DNA of 64,000 nucleotides from an uncultured Coriobacteriaceae bacterium (GTDB taxonomy: Bacteria > Actinomycetota > Coriobacteriia > Coriobacteriales > Eggerthellaceae), in NCBI GenBank assembly GCA_937937585.1, contig CALDCB010000011.1:124001-188000 (forward strand), read 5' to 3'. Every line of letters begins with the position of its first letter. Position 1 is the first letter of the stretch. The position numbers and the translations under genes are program-made. Of the stretch, positions 34,801-43,635 are shown in pieces. A model generated the notes under the pieces. It was not told where the DNA came from. It saw nothing but the letters and a program-made list of their open reading frames with translations, and made no database searches.

Positions 34801-37800
34801 CTAGTTCCCCCTAAACATTTCGAACGCGCGCTCTGCAGCTTCCTCATGCGAGAAGCCCTTCGCCTCTTCGTTCGCGATCAGATCGTAAATACGCTTGTAG
34901 TCGCGCGGGATAACACGCTTGAAATTCCCTTTAATTCGAGCGAACCGGTAGAGCATCTTGATTCCCAAGGGGCTCCCCGTGCGATCGACATGCTCACGAA
35001 GAAGTTCTTCGATTTCAGCGAGCTCGCTTTCATCGGGTTCTTCAATGTCAACCAAATCGCGGTTGCAGCGTTCTGCAAGCGTATGCTGTCCATCGAAGAC
35101 GTACGCAACGCCACCGCTCATGCCCGCAGCGAAGTTCAAGCCAACTTCACCCAAAATGACCACTTTACCGCCGGTCATGTACTCGCATCCGTTGTTGCCA
35201 ACGCCTTCAACCACCAACGTGGCGCCAGAATTGCGTACTGCAAAGCGTTGACCAGCCATTCCGTTAACGAACGCCTTGCCACCCGTTGCGCCATAGAATG
35301 CAACATTGCCGGCGACGATGTTCTCATTCGGCCTGAAAGCCGCGTTCTCGTTGGGACGAAGCGTCAACGTTCCGCCAGAAAGGCCCTTGCCAAAGTAATC
35401 GTTTGCTTCGCCAATGACATTAAGCGTGACACCGCGCGGAACGAAGGCGCCGAAGCTCATGCCCGCAGACCCCGAGCAGTCCACAACGATAGAATCGTCA
35501 GGGATCCCTTCGGGGTGATCCTTCGTCACCTGCGAGCCCAGCATCGTGCCGACTGCGCGATTGATGTTGGCGATGTCGACACCGAAACGCTGAGTGCCCA
35601 GGTGCTCCCTGGCCTCTTTGGTGTACGGCACCAGCAATGTGGCATCGAGCGTGAAAGGAAGCACATCCTCGGGAGCCAATGCCGGAAGACTATGGAGGCA
35701 ATCGGCGCCGGGAACATCTGCGCATATCTCGGTTTTCGCCTGATACACCACCGGAGAAAGGTCAAGCAGCTGCGCCTTCCAACTTTCCACCGGAGCGGTC
35801 TGCTTCAGAAGCTCGGGGTGACCCACCATATCCTCGACAGTGCGGAAACCAAGTCGCGCCATGATATGACGAAGATGCTCGGCGACCATCAACATGTAAT
35901 TCACGACATATTCGGGCTTGCCCTTGAAACGCCCACGCAGCTTGCAATTCTGCGTGGCAATGCCAACCGGGCACGTGTCTTGCTGGCAATCACGCTGCAT
36001 CAGACATCCCATGACGATCAACGGCATGGTTGCGAAACCGAATTCCTCAGCACCCAGCAAGCAAGCCATCGCAACATCACGACCATCAACCAGCTTTCCG
36101 TCGGCCTCTACGACGACACGCGAACGCAAGCCGTTCTGAAGGAGCGTCTGCTGCGCTTCCGCCAAACCAAGCTCAAGCGGAAGGCCGGCATGGTAGATGG
36201 AATCGCGCGGAGCCGCACCGGTTCCGCCGTTGGAACCAGAGATCAGGATCTTATGCGCGCCGCCTTTGGCGACACCGGTGGCAATGGTTCCGACGCCCGC
36301 CTCGGAAACGAGTTTCACCGAAACCCTAGCGCTTGGGTTGGCGTTCTTCATATCGAAGATCAATTCGGCAAGATCCTCGATCGAATAGATATCATGATGC
36401 GGCGGCGGGGAGATAAGGCTCAGACCTGGCGTGGAACGGCGAGTCTTCGCGATCCACGGCCAAACCTTGCTTCCAGGAAGATGCCCGCCTTCGCCCGGTT
36501 TCGCGCCTTGCGCCATCTTGATCTGGATCTCACGGGCGCTCATCAAATAACGGCTGGTCACACCAAAACGACCAGAAGCGATCTGCTTGATCGCAGACAA
36601 CTTGCTATCGCCATTGGGAAGACGCGTTTCGCGCGCCGTATCCTCACCGCCCTCGCCGGTGTTCGACTTACCACCAAGTCGATTCATGGCAATGGCAAGG
36701 CACTCGTGAGCCTCCTTGGAGATGGACCCGTAGCTCATCGCGCCTGTGGTGAAGCGCTTGACGATCTCGGATGCGGGCTCCACCTGATCAAGTGGAATGG
36801 AATCGGCATGCTCGAAATCGAATTCAAGCAGGTCGCGCAACGTGACTGCACGCCCTTGAGGATGCATCGCAGCGCTGAATTCCATGAACGTGTCGAAATC
36901 GTTCTCGCGGGCGGCTTGCTGCAAAAGCGTGATGGTCGTGGGGTTAATGAGATGTTCTTCCCCGCCATTCGGACGCCACTTAGTCAAACCCGAACTCGAA
37001 AGCACCGACGGAGCAACCGATGCCGCCTGCGCAACCATACGGTCATAACGCATATCGCATTCGTGCTGGATATCGTCGATGCCAAGACCGCCGATCCTGC
37101 TGACAGTTCCGGTAAAGTGCTCGTCGATCACCTCGTCGGACAGACCCAGCACTTCGAAAACCTGAGCGCTGTGGTACCCCTGCATGGTCGAGATACCCAT
37201 CTTCGACATGATGGAAACCACACCCGCAACCACTGCCTTGTTGTAGTTGGCGATTGCCGTCGCGCAGTCCTGCTCGATGATGTGCATAGCACAAAAATGC
37301 TCGATGCTTTCGTGAGCCAGATACGGGAAGATGCCCGATGCAGAATAACCCACCAACGTTGCGAAATCGTGCGGCGTGATGGCGTCGCCCGTTTCGACGA
37401 TGATGTCCGCATTGGTGCGCACGCCGCAACGAAGCAGATGGTTGTGGACGCTTGCGACAGCCAACAGCGACGGGATAGGAACTTCACCCTGGCCTGCGCG
37501 ATCGGAGATGACAAGGATGTTAACGCCGGATTCTATCGCAGCGGTCGCCTCGCTATGCAAGCGCTCAAGGGCCTCATGCAGCGCGTTCTTTCCGTCGCCA
37601 ATACGATAGGCGGCATGAAGCGTGGTAGCCTTGAATCCCTGCTCATCGATATGTGCCAGCGCATTGAATTCCCGCTTGGTAAGAAGCGGGGTCTCCAGCT
37701 TCACCAGACGGCAGTTCTCGCGAGCATCCTCGAGCATATTGCCGTGATTGCCCAAATATAGAAGCGTCGACGTGATGAACGACTCACGAAGTGCATCGAT

Positions 37801-39432
37801 AGGCGGATTGGTAACCTGAGCAAACAGCTGATTGAAATAATCGAATAGGCGGCGGTCCTTATCGGTCAAGCAAGCAAGCGGAACATCCATTCCCATCGAC
37901 GCCAACGGGGTCTTCCCCGTACGGGCCATAGGAAGAATCGCCTCTTGCATGTCATCGTAATGGAACCCGTGAACCACCTGACGAAGCGTCAGATCGATGC
38001 CGTCATCAACTGCAGCGTCTTCTTCAAACGCAGCGTTTTTCTCCAGCAGATCAGCCATCTCGATCATGCGCGAGTCAATCCACTCACGGTAGGGACGCTC
38101 GTTTGCCAGATCGTTCTTCACCTCGTCGTCGAACATCACGCGACCACGCGAAGGATCCACCACGAGCATTTGCCCAGGGCCCAAACTTCCCGAGACCAGG
38201 ATGTTCGCAGGGTCGACATCAAGGACGCCCACTTCACTCGAAAGAACCAGACGGTTGTCTTTGGTCACGTAATAACGCGCGGGACGCAGACCGTTTCGAT
38301 CGAGGGTTGCGCCAAGAATCACACCATCGGTGAACGCCAACGCAGCAGGGCCGTCCCATGCTTCCGTCAGCATCGACTGATATTCGTCCCACGCGCGGCG
38401 ACGTTCGGACAAAGCCGGGTTGTGATCCCACGGCTCGGGGACGAGCATCGACATGGCACGCGGAAGCGAGCGGCCGTTCATGTGCAGGAACTCAACAACG
38501 TTGTCGAGCATTGCCGAGTCCGAGCCTTCGCGATTGATAACCGGGAGGGTCTTTGCGAGGTCATCCTGAAGAACCGGCGAATAAAGCTCAGGTTCGCGCG
38601 CAGCGACCCAATTCTTGTTGCCCTTCAGCGTGTTGATCTCACCGTTATGAATGATGTAGCGATTAGGGTGAGCGCGCTCCCAAGCAGGCATGGTGTTAGT
38701 GCTGTAGCGCGAATGAACAAGCGCGATGGCCGTTTCAGTTGAAGCGTCGGCCAGGTCGGTATAGAAACCGCGCATCTGCGTGGCCAGCAGCATTCCCTTG
38801 TAAACGATGGTGCGCGAGCTCATCGAGCAAATATAGAAGATCTTTTCCGCCAGCTCCGAGGAAGCGTCTCCGGCCTTCTCGATCTCCCGGCGGCAAATGT
38901 AGAGCGCGCGCTCGAAGTCGTCGCGCGTCTCGCAATTGGCGGGTCGGCCCAAAAAGGCCTGCTTGATAACGGGCATCGACGCAATGGCGGTTTCGCCTAA
39001 ACCGTGAGCATCGGTGGGGACATCGCGCCAGAACAAAAGCGGGATTCCGTTCGCCGCACAACCGTCAGCGAAAACGCGCATCGCATCGGCGACTCCTTGC
39101 TCGTCCTGAGGAAGGAACACCATTGCCACCGCGTAGTCGCCTTCTTCGGGAAGGATATGCCCGTACTTCTGCGCTTCCTTTCGGAAGAAACGATGCGGCA
39201 CCTGGAACAGAACGCCTGCACCATCGCCGGTGTTCCGCTCAAGGCCAACGCCACCACGATGCTCGAGGTTAATAAGCACCGAGAGGGCATCGTCTAGCAT
39301 CTGATGCGATTTCAAACCGTCAAGCTGAGCCAGCGCGCCCAATCCACACGCGTCATGTTCGAATTCGCTGCGGTAAAGACCAAGCTGCTCGTTTCGCCTC
39401 GAGTTAAGTTGCCTCATCTTCGACACACCCAT
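34801..39432 (-). CDS. gltB: Glutamate synthase large subunit
   Basis: Glutamine amidotransferase/glutamate synthase of about 1543 residues that transfers the amide of glutamine to 2-oxoglutarate. The class II amidotransferase domain begins after a short propeptide at EHDACGLGALAQLDG, where Cys becomes the N-terminal nucleophile. A central domain, the FMN/Fe-S synthase domain (AQGAKPGEGGHLPGSKV, ISPPPHHDIYSIEDLAELI, GCLMQRDCQQDTCPVGIATQ) and a C-terminal beta-helix (GGTLTLRPNE, GMSGGVAYVF) follow. Starts at 39432 and 39417 are both possible. The upstream 180 bases remain open but contain strong hairpins and no family match, so I treat them as leader. Confidence 0.95.
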   Translation of the reverse strand: MGVSKMRQLNSRRNEQLGLYRSEFEHDACGLGALAQLDGLKSHQMLDDALSVLINLEHRGGVGLERNTGDGAGVLFQVPHRFFRKEAQKYGHILPEEGDYAVAMVFLPQDEQGVADAMRVFADGCAANGIPLLFWRDVPTDAHGLGETAIASMPVIKQAFLGRPANCETRDDFERALYICRREIEKAGDASSELAEKIFYICSMSSRTIVYKGMLLATQMRGFYTDLADASTETAIALVHSRYSTNTMPAWERAHPNRYIIHNGEINTLKGNKNWVAAREPELYSPVLQDDLAKTLPVINREGSDSAMLDNVVEFLHMNGRSLPRAMSMLVPEPWDHNPALSERRRAWDEYQSMLTEAWDGPAALAFTDGVILGATLDRNGLRPARYYVTKDNRLVLSSEVGVLDVDPANILVSGSLGPGQMLVVDPSRGRVMFDDEVKNDLANERPYREWIDSRMIEMADLLEKNAAFEEDAAVDDGIDLTLRQVVHGFHYDDMQEAILPMARTGKTPLASMGMDVPLACLTDKDRRLFDYFNQLFAQVTNPPIDALRESFITSTLLYLGNHGNMLEDARENCRLVKLETPLLTKREFNALAHIDEQGFKATTLHAAYRIGDGKNALHEALERLHSEATAAIESGVNILVISDRAGQGEVPIPSLLAVASVHNHLLRCGVRTNADIIVETGDAITPHDFATLVGYSASGIFPYLAHESIEHFCAMHIIEQDCATAIANYNKAVVAGVVSIMSKMGISTMQGYHSAQVFEVLGLSDEVIDEHFTGTVSRIGGLGIDDIQHECDMRYDRMVAQAASVAPSVLSSSGLTKWRPNGGEEHLINPTTITLLQQAARENDFDTFMEFSAAMHPQGRAVTLRDLLEFDFEHADSIPLDQVEPASEIVKRFTTGAMSYGSISKEAHECLAIAMNRLGGKSNTGEGGEDTARETRLPNGDSKLSAIKQIASGRFGVTSRYLMSAREIQIKMAQGAKPGEGGHLPGSKVWPWIAKTRRSTPGLSLISPPPHHDIYSIEDLAELIFDMKNANPSARVSVKLVSEAGVGTIATGVAKGGAHKILISGSNGGTGAAPRDSIYHAGLPLELGLAEAQQTLLQNGLRSRVVVEADGKLVDGRDVAMACLLGAEEFGFATMPLIVMGCLMQRDCQQDTCPVGIATQNCKLRGRFKGKPEYVVNYMLMVAEHLRHIMARLGFRTVEDMVGHPELLKQTAPVESWKAQLLDLSPVVYQAKTEICADVPGADCLHSLPALAPEDVLPFTLDATLLVPYTKEAREHLGTQRFGVDIANINRAVGTMLGSQVTKDHPEGIPDDSIVVDCSGSAGMSFGAFVPRGVTLNVIGEANDYFGKGLSGGTLTLRPNENAAFRPNENIVAGNVAFYGATGGKAFVNGMAGQRFAVRNSGATLVVEGVGNNGCEYMTGGKVVILGEVGLNFAAGMSGGVAYVFDGQHTLAERCNRDLVDIEEPDESELAEIEELLREHVDRTGSPLGIKMLYRFARIKGNFKRVIPRDYKRIYDLIANEEAKGFSHEEAAERAFEMFRGN

Positions 39433-39450
39433 CCCCCTTCTCGTATAGAA

Positions 39451-39534
39451 AAGCCGGACGCAAGGAGTGAAACCTTGCCAGTCCGGCTTCGACGAGCCGG
39501 GGTGCACCGACCGAAGGAACAAACACCCAGCTCG
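39451..39534 (-). promoter_or_regulatory. Structured leader of gltBD (possible attenuator)
   Basis: Two hairpins stand just before gltB. The proximal one (39451-39489) pairs AAGCCGGA with TCCGGCTT and CAAGG with CCTTG, and is followed on the minus strand by TTTTCT, like a terminator. The distal one (39493-39534) pairs CGAGC with GCTCG plus GGGTG with CACCC. I do not recognise a known riboswitch. Control by attenuation or by a nitrogen signal is possible. Confidence 0.5.
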
Positions 39535-39635
39535 TTGATACAACAATACGAATGCACTGCTACCGAACGATTGCGGTCTTGTTTCGATCCAGTTAATGAG
39601 AACCGAAACCAAGCGCGCTAGAAATCGGATCGCGA

Positions 39636-40514
39636 CTAAATCTCAAGCGAACCCGCAAAGGCTTTCTTGGCGGGACCCGTCATAATGACCGAGCCCAAGT
39701 CGCCGCCTTCTTCGGACCACTCAATGCCGATCTCGCCGCCAAGGACTTTAAGGGTGACCTTGCGACCTGCACGCCCGGTCATATGCGCAGCGACCGCCGT
39801 CGCGCAGCAGCCGGTACCACATGCAAGGGTTTCACCACAGCCGCGCTCCCAGACGCGCATAGTGATAACGTCGCCATCAACATGGGCGAACTCCACATTG
39901 GTCTTTTCGGGGAATACCCCCAGCGTCTCGATCTTTGGTCCGATTTCGGTCACAGGGAACGTCAACGGGTCATCCACGAAAATGACCGCATGGGGATTGC
40001 CCATGGAAACGCACGTAGCCTTGTAAGTCTTGCCGTTGACGACGATCTCTTGTTCAAGCGCAACCGACCCCCATTCCGTCGGAACGCCCGATAGCGTAGT
40101 GGGCACCTTAGAAGGCTCCAAAATAGGAGCACCCATGTCCACCGTAGCCAGCTGCATGTTCCCCTCGATATCGCGAAGGATCGAGATTTCCTTTTTGCCC
40201 GAAAGCGTGTCCACCGCGAACGAATCCGAACCCGACTCGACGACACCGCCGTCAACAAGGAACTTCGCGAAGCAGCGAATGCCGTTGCCGCACATTTCCG
40301 CTTTGGTTCCGTCGGAGTTGTAATAATCCATGAACGCAACGGCATCGGGATTGATCGACGGCTTCACAACGATGACTCCATCTGCTCCCACGCCGAAGTG
40401 TCGGTCGCAAATCCACTGAACTTGCTCGTTGCTTAGGTGAAGCTGATCGAAGTAGTCCCCGATCATCACGAAGTCGTTGCCTGCACCGTTCATTTTCACG
40501 AAATCGATGTGCAT
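39636..40514 (-). CDS. dapF: Diaminopimelate epimerase
   Basis: Converts LL- to meso-diaminopimelate for lysine and peptidoglycan synthesis. The 292-residue protein has both catalytic cysteines: MCGNGIRCFAKFL and ACGTGCCATAVAAHM. The N-terminal KMNGAGNDFVMI is typical. The start at 40514 is set by GAGGG 5 bases upstream. Together with the divergent dapL gene it covers the last two steps of the aminotransferase variant of the lysine pathway. Confidence 0.95.
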   Translation of the reverse strand: MHIDFVKMNGAGNDFVMIGDYFDQLHLSNEQVQWICDRHFGVGADGVIVVKPSINPDAVAFMDYYNSDGTKAEMCGNGIRCFAKFLVDGGVVESGSDSFAVDTLSGKKEISILRDIEGNMQLATVDMGAPILEPSKVPTTLSGVPTEWGSVALEQEIVVNGKTYKATCVSMGNPHAVIFVDDPLTFPVTEIGPKIETLGVFPEKTNVEFAHVDGDVITMRVWERGCGETLACGTGCCATAVAAHMTGRAGRKVTLKVLGGEIGIEWSEEGGDLGSVIMTGPAKKAFAGSLEI

Positions 40515-40757
40515 GATTCCCTCTTTCATGACGTGTTCTCGTGACGAGGTGCAGCAACGATTCGATTGTCGATCTGCAAGCGAGTAACGCGCATTATCGC
40601 CGGTTCCCCGTCTTGGTGCGATACTAAGAAAATCTGAGCAGGCTGTTTGTAACAGAGCGATTAAATCTAAATGAACTGGGCTTTTGCATACATTCTTAAT
40701 CCAGCCGAAACATCAGCGGGGTATTTTCGACAGATCGGAACACATGAAGGAGCATGT

Positions 40758-41975
40758 ATGGCCAAGCCTAACTTTAACTACGCTAAGTTACCTGGTAGTT
40801 ACCTTTTTGCGAATATCGCGCACGAAACCGCGGCCTACCAGGAATCCCACCCCGAAGCGAAACTGATAAAGATGGGGATCGGCGACGTCACCCGTCCTTT
40901 GGCACCCGCAGTCATCAAGGCGATGCATGAAGCAGTCGACGATCTTGCCACCCCCGAGCGCTTCCATGGGTATGGTCCGGAGCAAGGCTACGACTTCCTG
41001 CGCGAAGCGATTCTGGAAAACGATTTCAAGGCTCGTGGTATCGACATTTCGCTTGACGAGATCTTCGTCTCGGACGGTGCGAAAAGCGACTGCGGAAACA
41101 TCGGCGATCTGTTCGACGTCGACAACGTCATCGCCGTGTGCGATCCCGTTTACCCCGTCTACGTGGATTCGAACGCCATGTCCGGTCGTGCTGGAGAATA
41201 CGATGCGGCCACCGAAAAGTGGTCGAACATCGTATACATGCCCACTACCGCTGAAAACGGATTCAACCCCGAGCTTCCCAAGGAGCACGTTGACATCGTG
41301 TACCTTTGCTCGCCGAACAATCCCACGGGAACGGTTCTTTCTTATGATCAACTGAAAACCTGGGTTGACTACGCCAATGAAACGCAAGCTGTCATCATGT
41401 TCGATGCCGCCTACGAAAGGTTCATCACCGAAGAAGGAATCCCGCATTCCATATTCGAGATTCCGGGAGCGCGTACCTGCGCCATCGAGTTCCGCTCATT
41501 CTCGAAAACCGCAGGCTTCACGGGTGCGCGCTGCGGCTATACCGTAGTGCCGAAGGATCTGGTACGCGAAGGGCAGAACCTCAACGCCATGTGGAATCGC
41601 CGTCAAACCACAAAGTTCAACGGAGCTTCTTACGTCATCCAGCGAGGTGCTGCTGCCATATTCACCCCCGATGGCTCGGCTCAAATCGACGAGACCATCG
41701 ACTACTATCGCAAGAATGCGCATATGATCAAGGAAGGCCTTGAAGCAGCGGGGTACGAGGTCTATGGCGCTGTGAACAGCCCGTACATTTGGTGCAAGAC
41801 CCCCGATGGCATGGGATCCTGGGACTTTTTCCGCAAGTTGCTTACCGAGGCCAATGTCATTACCACCCCAGGTGCCGGCTTCGGCCCATCAGGCGAAGGC
41901 TATATCCGACTGACCGCTTTCGGCAGCGCTGAAAGCACGAAAGAAGCCCTTGAACGCATTGCGAACATGGCGTGA
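40758..41975 (+). CDS. dapL: LL-diaminopimelate aminotransferase
   Basis: PLP enzyme of 405 residues that converts tetrahydrodipicolinate directly to LL-diaminopimelate with glutamate, bypassing the succinylase and acetylase steps. Motifs are [51 protein letters not shown] and [17 protein letters not shown] (PLP lysine). The ATG at 40758 has AAGGAG 6 bases upstream. It is divergent from dapF across a 243-base gap that should hold both promoters, though I see no clear promoter pair. Confidence 0.95.
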   Translation: MAKPNFNYAKLPGSYLFANIAHETAAYQESHPEAKLIKMGIGDVTRPLAPAVIKAMHEAVDDLATPERFHGYGPEQGYDFLREAILENDFKARGIDISLDEIFVSDGAKSDCGNIGDLFDVDNVIAVCDPVYPVYVDSNAMSGRAGEYDAATEKWSNIVYMPTTAENGFNPELPKEHVDIVYLCSPNNPTGTVLSYDQLKTWVDYANETQAVIMFDAAYERFITEEGIPHSIFEIPGARTCAIEFRSFSKTAGFTGARCGYTVVPKDLVREGQNLNAMWNRRQTTKFNGASYVIQRGAAAIFTPDGSAQIDETIDYYRKNAHMIKEGLEAAGYEVYGAVNSPYIWCKTPDGMGSWDFFRKLLTEANVITTPGAGFGPSGEGYIRLTAFGSAESTKEALERIANMA

Positions 41976-42013
41976 ATGCAGCGTCACGTTTAATTGCAGG
42001 CATAGCGAAAACA

Positions 42014-42044
42014 AAGGGGAGCGGTTGATGCGATCGCTCCCCTT
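42014..42044 (+). terminator. Hairpin terminator of dapL
   Basis: AAGGGGAGCG pairs with CGCTCCCCTT (10 bp). It is followed by CTCGTTTA. Confidence 0.7.
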
Positions 42045-42098
42045 CTCGTTTATCAATCAGTCGCTAAAGGACGCATCCACCAAAGGTCATATGCGACC

Positions 42099-42758
42099 CT
42101 ACAGCAGATCCTTAAGCGTGGCGACAACATAATCGGCTGCTTGAGTCTTAGCTTCGATTTCCTCTTGATCGGCGTCGTTTACCGGCGCAACCGTCTTAAA
42201 GCCAAATGTGCGCATAACCTCGCATGCGTAAGGCGCGTCGTCGAATGCCCAGGTGGTATCAAGCACAGAGCCCAGCGAATCCAGAGCGATCTGATAGATC
42301 GCGGGGTTGCTTTTCGAAAGGCACACGTCCTCCGTCGAGATCAGACGGATGAAGCAATCGGCGATCCCCGCACGTTCAAGGCCCGCCTCAAGATATCGAC
42401 GCGGGCTTGAAGAAACCACAACACACGGAATGCCCTTTTGGTTAGCGACTTCTACCAGCTCCACCGCACCGGGAAGCGGTTCGGCTGTATCGCGATAATA
42501 CGAAAGCAGCGCATCATCCAGATGCGCGAGAACTTCCTCCGAACTGTTCATAACGCCATACGTCTCATGGAAGATTCGCGCGGCCTCTTCGATAGGGGCT
42601 GAATGGATCTCGTCCTCCTGCGCACGTGTCAGCTCGAACGGAATCTGAGCGAACAGAGGCGCTTCCGCCAAACGCCAGGCGTCCAGGGTGTCGAGCAGGG
42701 TTCCGTCGCAATCGAACACCATTCCCGAAACATCGTTCAGATCTAGTTTGACCGTCAT
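42099..42758 (-). CDS. HAD-superfamily phosphatase (beta-phosphoglucomutase-like)
   Basis: Predicted cytosolic phosphatase or phosphomutase of 219 residues. HAD motif I is FDCDGTLLDTLDAW, motif II is VVVSSSPRRYLEAGLE, and motifs III/IV are LSKSNPAIYQIALDSL and WAFDDAPYACEVMRTFG (the last with a DD variant). A helical cap lies between motifs I and II. The start at 42758 has AAAGGGG upstream. It follows the Trm9-like gene by 25 bases on the same strand. The substrate is unknown. Confidence 0.85.
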   Translation of the reverse strand: MTVKLDLNDVSGMVFDCDGTLLDTLDAWRLAEAPLFAQIPFELTRAQEDEIHSAPIEEAARIFHETYGVMNSSEEVLAHLDDALLSYYRDTAEPLPGAVELVEVANQKGIPCVVVSSSPRRYLEAGLERAGIADCFIRLISTEDVCLSKSNPAIYQIALDSLGSVLDTTWAFDDAPYACEVMRTFGFKTVAPVNDADQEEIEAKTQAADYVVATLKDLL

Positions 42759-42783
42759 GAAAGCCCCTTTCGAAGACGTAAAA

Positions 42784-43581
42784 CTATCGTTTTCTAAAAA
42801 CAAGATAGGTGTTCAGATCGCCATGCTTGCCGTCTGCATTGAAGATCTCGATAATTTCCGCGCTATCATTCACCGAGTTAGCAAGAAGTTCTATTTCGCT
42901 TTCGTCGAATGAATGGCTGAAACGGAACACGTCTTCGCGCTCCTGCCAGCAAAGAAACCGATCACCTGGCTCAAGCGCAGACTGTTCGATACCAAAGCGT
43001 TCACAAGCGTTCTTGGTGGCGGCATCCGCCTTCTCGGCTAGACGCGTGTCTCGCAGGAAGCACCAAAGCGAAATGCAAATCAGCCCATGAGGGGCCGTAC
43101 GCGCCACAAGATCGTTAAGCAGGTGCACACGCAAATCCAGCGCCGGCACATGATGGAAGAAACCGAAGCACACCGTAAGATCGAAATCAACGCCGACTGC
43201 ATCTCCTAAACCACCCGAAACCAACGAAGACACAATATCCTGCTCGAAGAAATCAACGTCGTCCGGCAATTCGCCAACAAGGCTTGCGCACGAATCAACA
43301 CAGGTGAACCGACGTGGCGCATACGGGAGCTCGTCATCCAAGAAACGCTCAAAGCGCAAGTTTCCGCATGCCACGTCAAGAACGCGCGCAGCACGGCCGC
43401 TGCCGCCCGCAAGCTCGACAATGCGACGCCAGCCCTCCCATGGACGACTACGCGTTGCCGAAAACGAATCAGCGACCTGCTTATAAAAGTCAGCATTGAT
43501 CCGATTCAACTTCAAGGCTAAGTCAGACGCAAGCACGGCCTTCGATGACTGATCTAATTGGTTGTTGGCGAGATTTTCCAT
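42784..43581 (-). CDS. Trm9/ALKBH8-like tRNA wobble-uridine methyltransferase (predicted)
   Basis: SAM-dependent class I methyltransferase of 265 residues. The N-terminal Y-x-x-VA-x-x-FS-x-TR-x-x-PW pattern (FYKQVADSFSATRSRPW) is the hallmark of the Trm9/ALKBH8-methyltransferase family. It is followed by motif I ARVLDVACGNLRFERFL, then FGFFHHVP, and HGLICISLWCF. The C-terminal part also fits the family: GDRFLCWQERE, then FRFSHSFDESEIELL. Eukaryotic Trm9 methylates cm5U34 to mcm5U34 in tRNA. This gene is divergent from, and only 54 bp away from, a bacterial Elp3, the enzyme that makes cm5U34. A -10-like TAGAAT lies exactly 6 bp before the ATG, so the transcript is probably leaderless. The tRNA role is inferred from motifs and neighbour, not proven. 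Confidence 0.8.
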   Translation of the reverse strand: MENLANNQLDQSSKAVLASDLALKLNRINADFYKQVADSFSATRSRPWEGWRRIVELAGGSGRAARVLDVACGNLRFERFLDDELPYAPRRFTCVDSCASLVGELPDDVDFFEQDIVSSLVSGGLGDAVGVDFDLTVCFGFFHHVPALDLRVHLLNDLVARTAPHGLICISLWCFLRDTRLAEKADAATKNACERFGIEQSALEPGDRFLCWQEREDVFRFSHSFDESEIELLANSVNDSAEIIEIFNADGKHGDLNTYLVFRKR

Positions 43582-43587
43582 ACGGGT

Positions 43588-43629
43588 ATTCTAGCCAAGA
43601 ATGGCCTGCGAGCTAATCTCGAATACAAT
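43588..43629. promoter_or_regulatory. Mirror-image leaderless promoters of the Trm9-like and elp3 genes
   Basis: On the minus strand TAGAAT (43593-43588) is followed after exactly 6 bases by the ATG at 43581. On the plus strand TACAAT (43624-43629) is followed after exactly 6 bases by the ATG at 43636. Transcription would start at or next to each ATG. The -35 regions are weak on both sides. Confidence 0.55.
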
Positions 43630-43635
43630 GAGAGC

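Noticed and set aside
34798..37761. 987-codon open frame on the plus strand
   Set aside because: It is antisense to gltB, whose motifs are intact. The translation is low in family motifs and rich in Arg/His as expected for a shadow frame.
39433..39612. 60-residue N-terminal extension of GltB
   Set aside because: It covers strong hairpins, does not match the family and would precede the short propeptide expected before the catalytic Cys.
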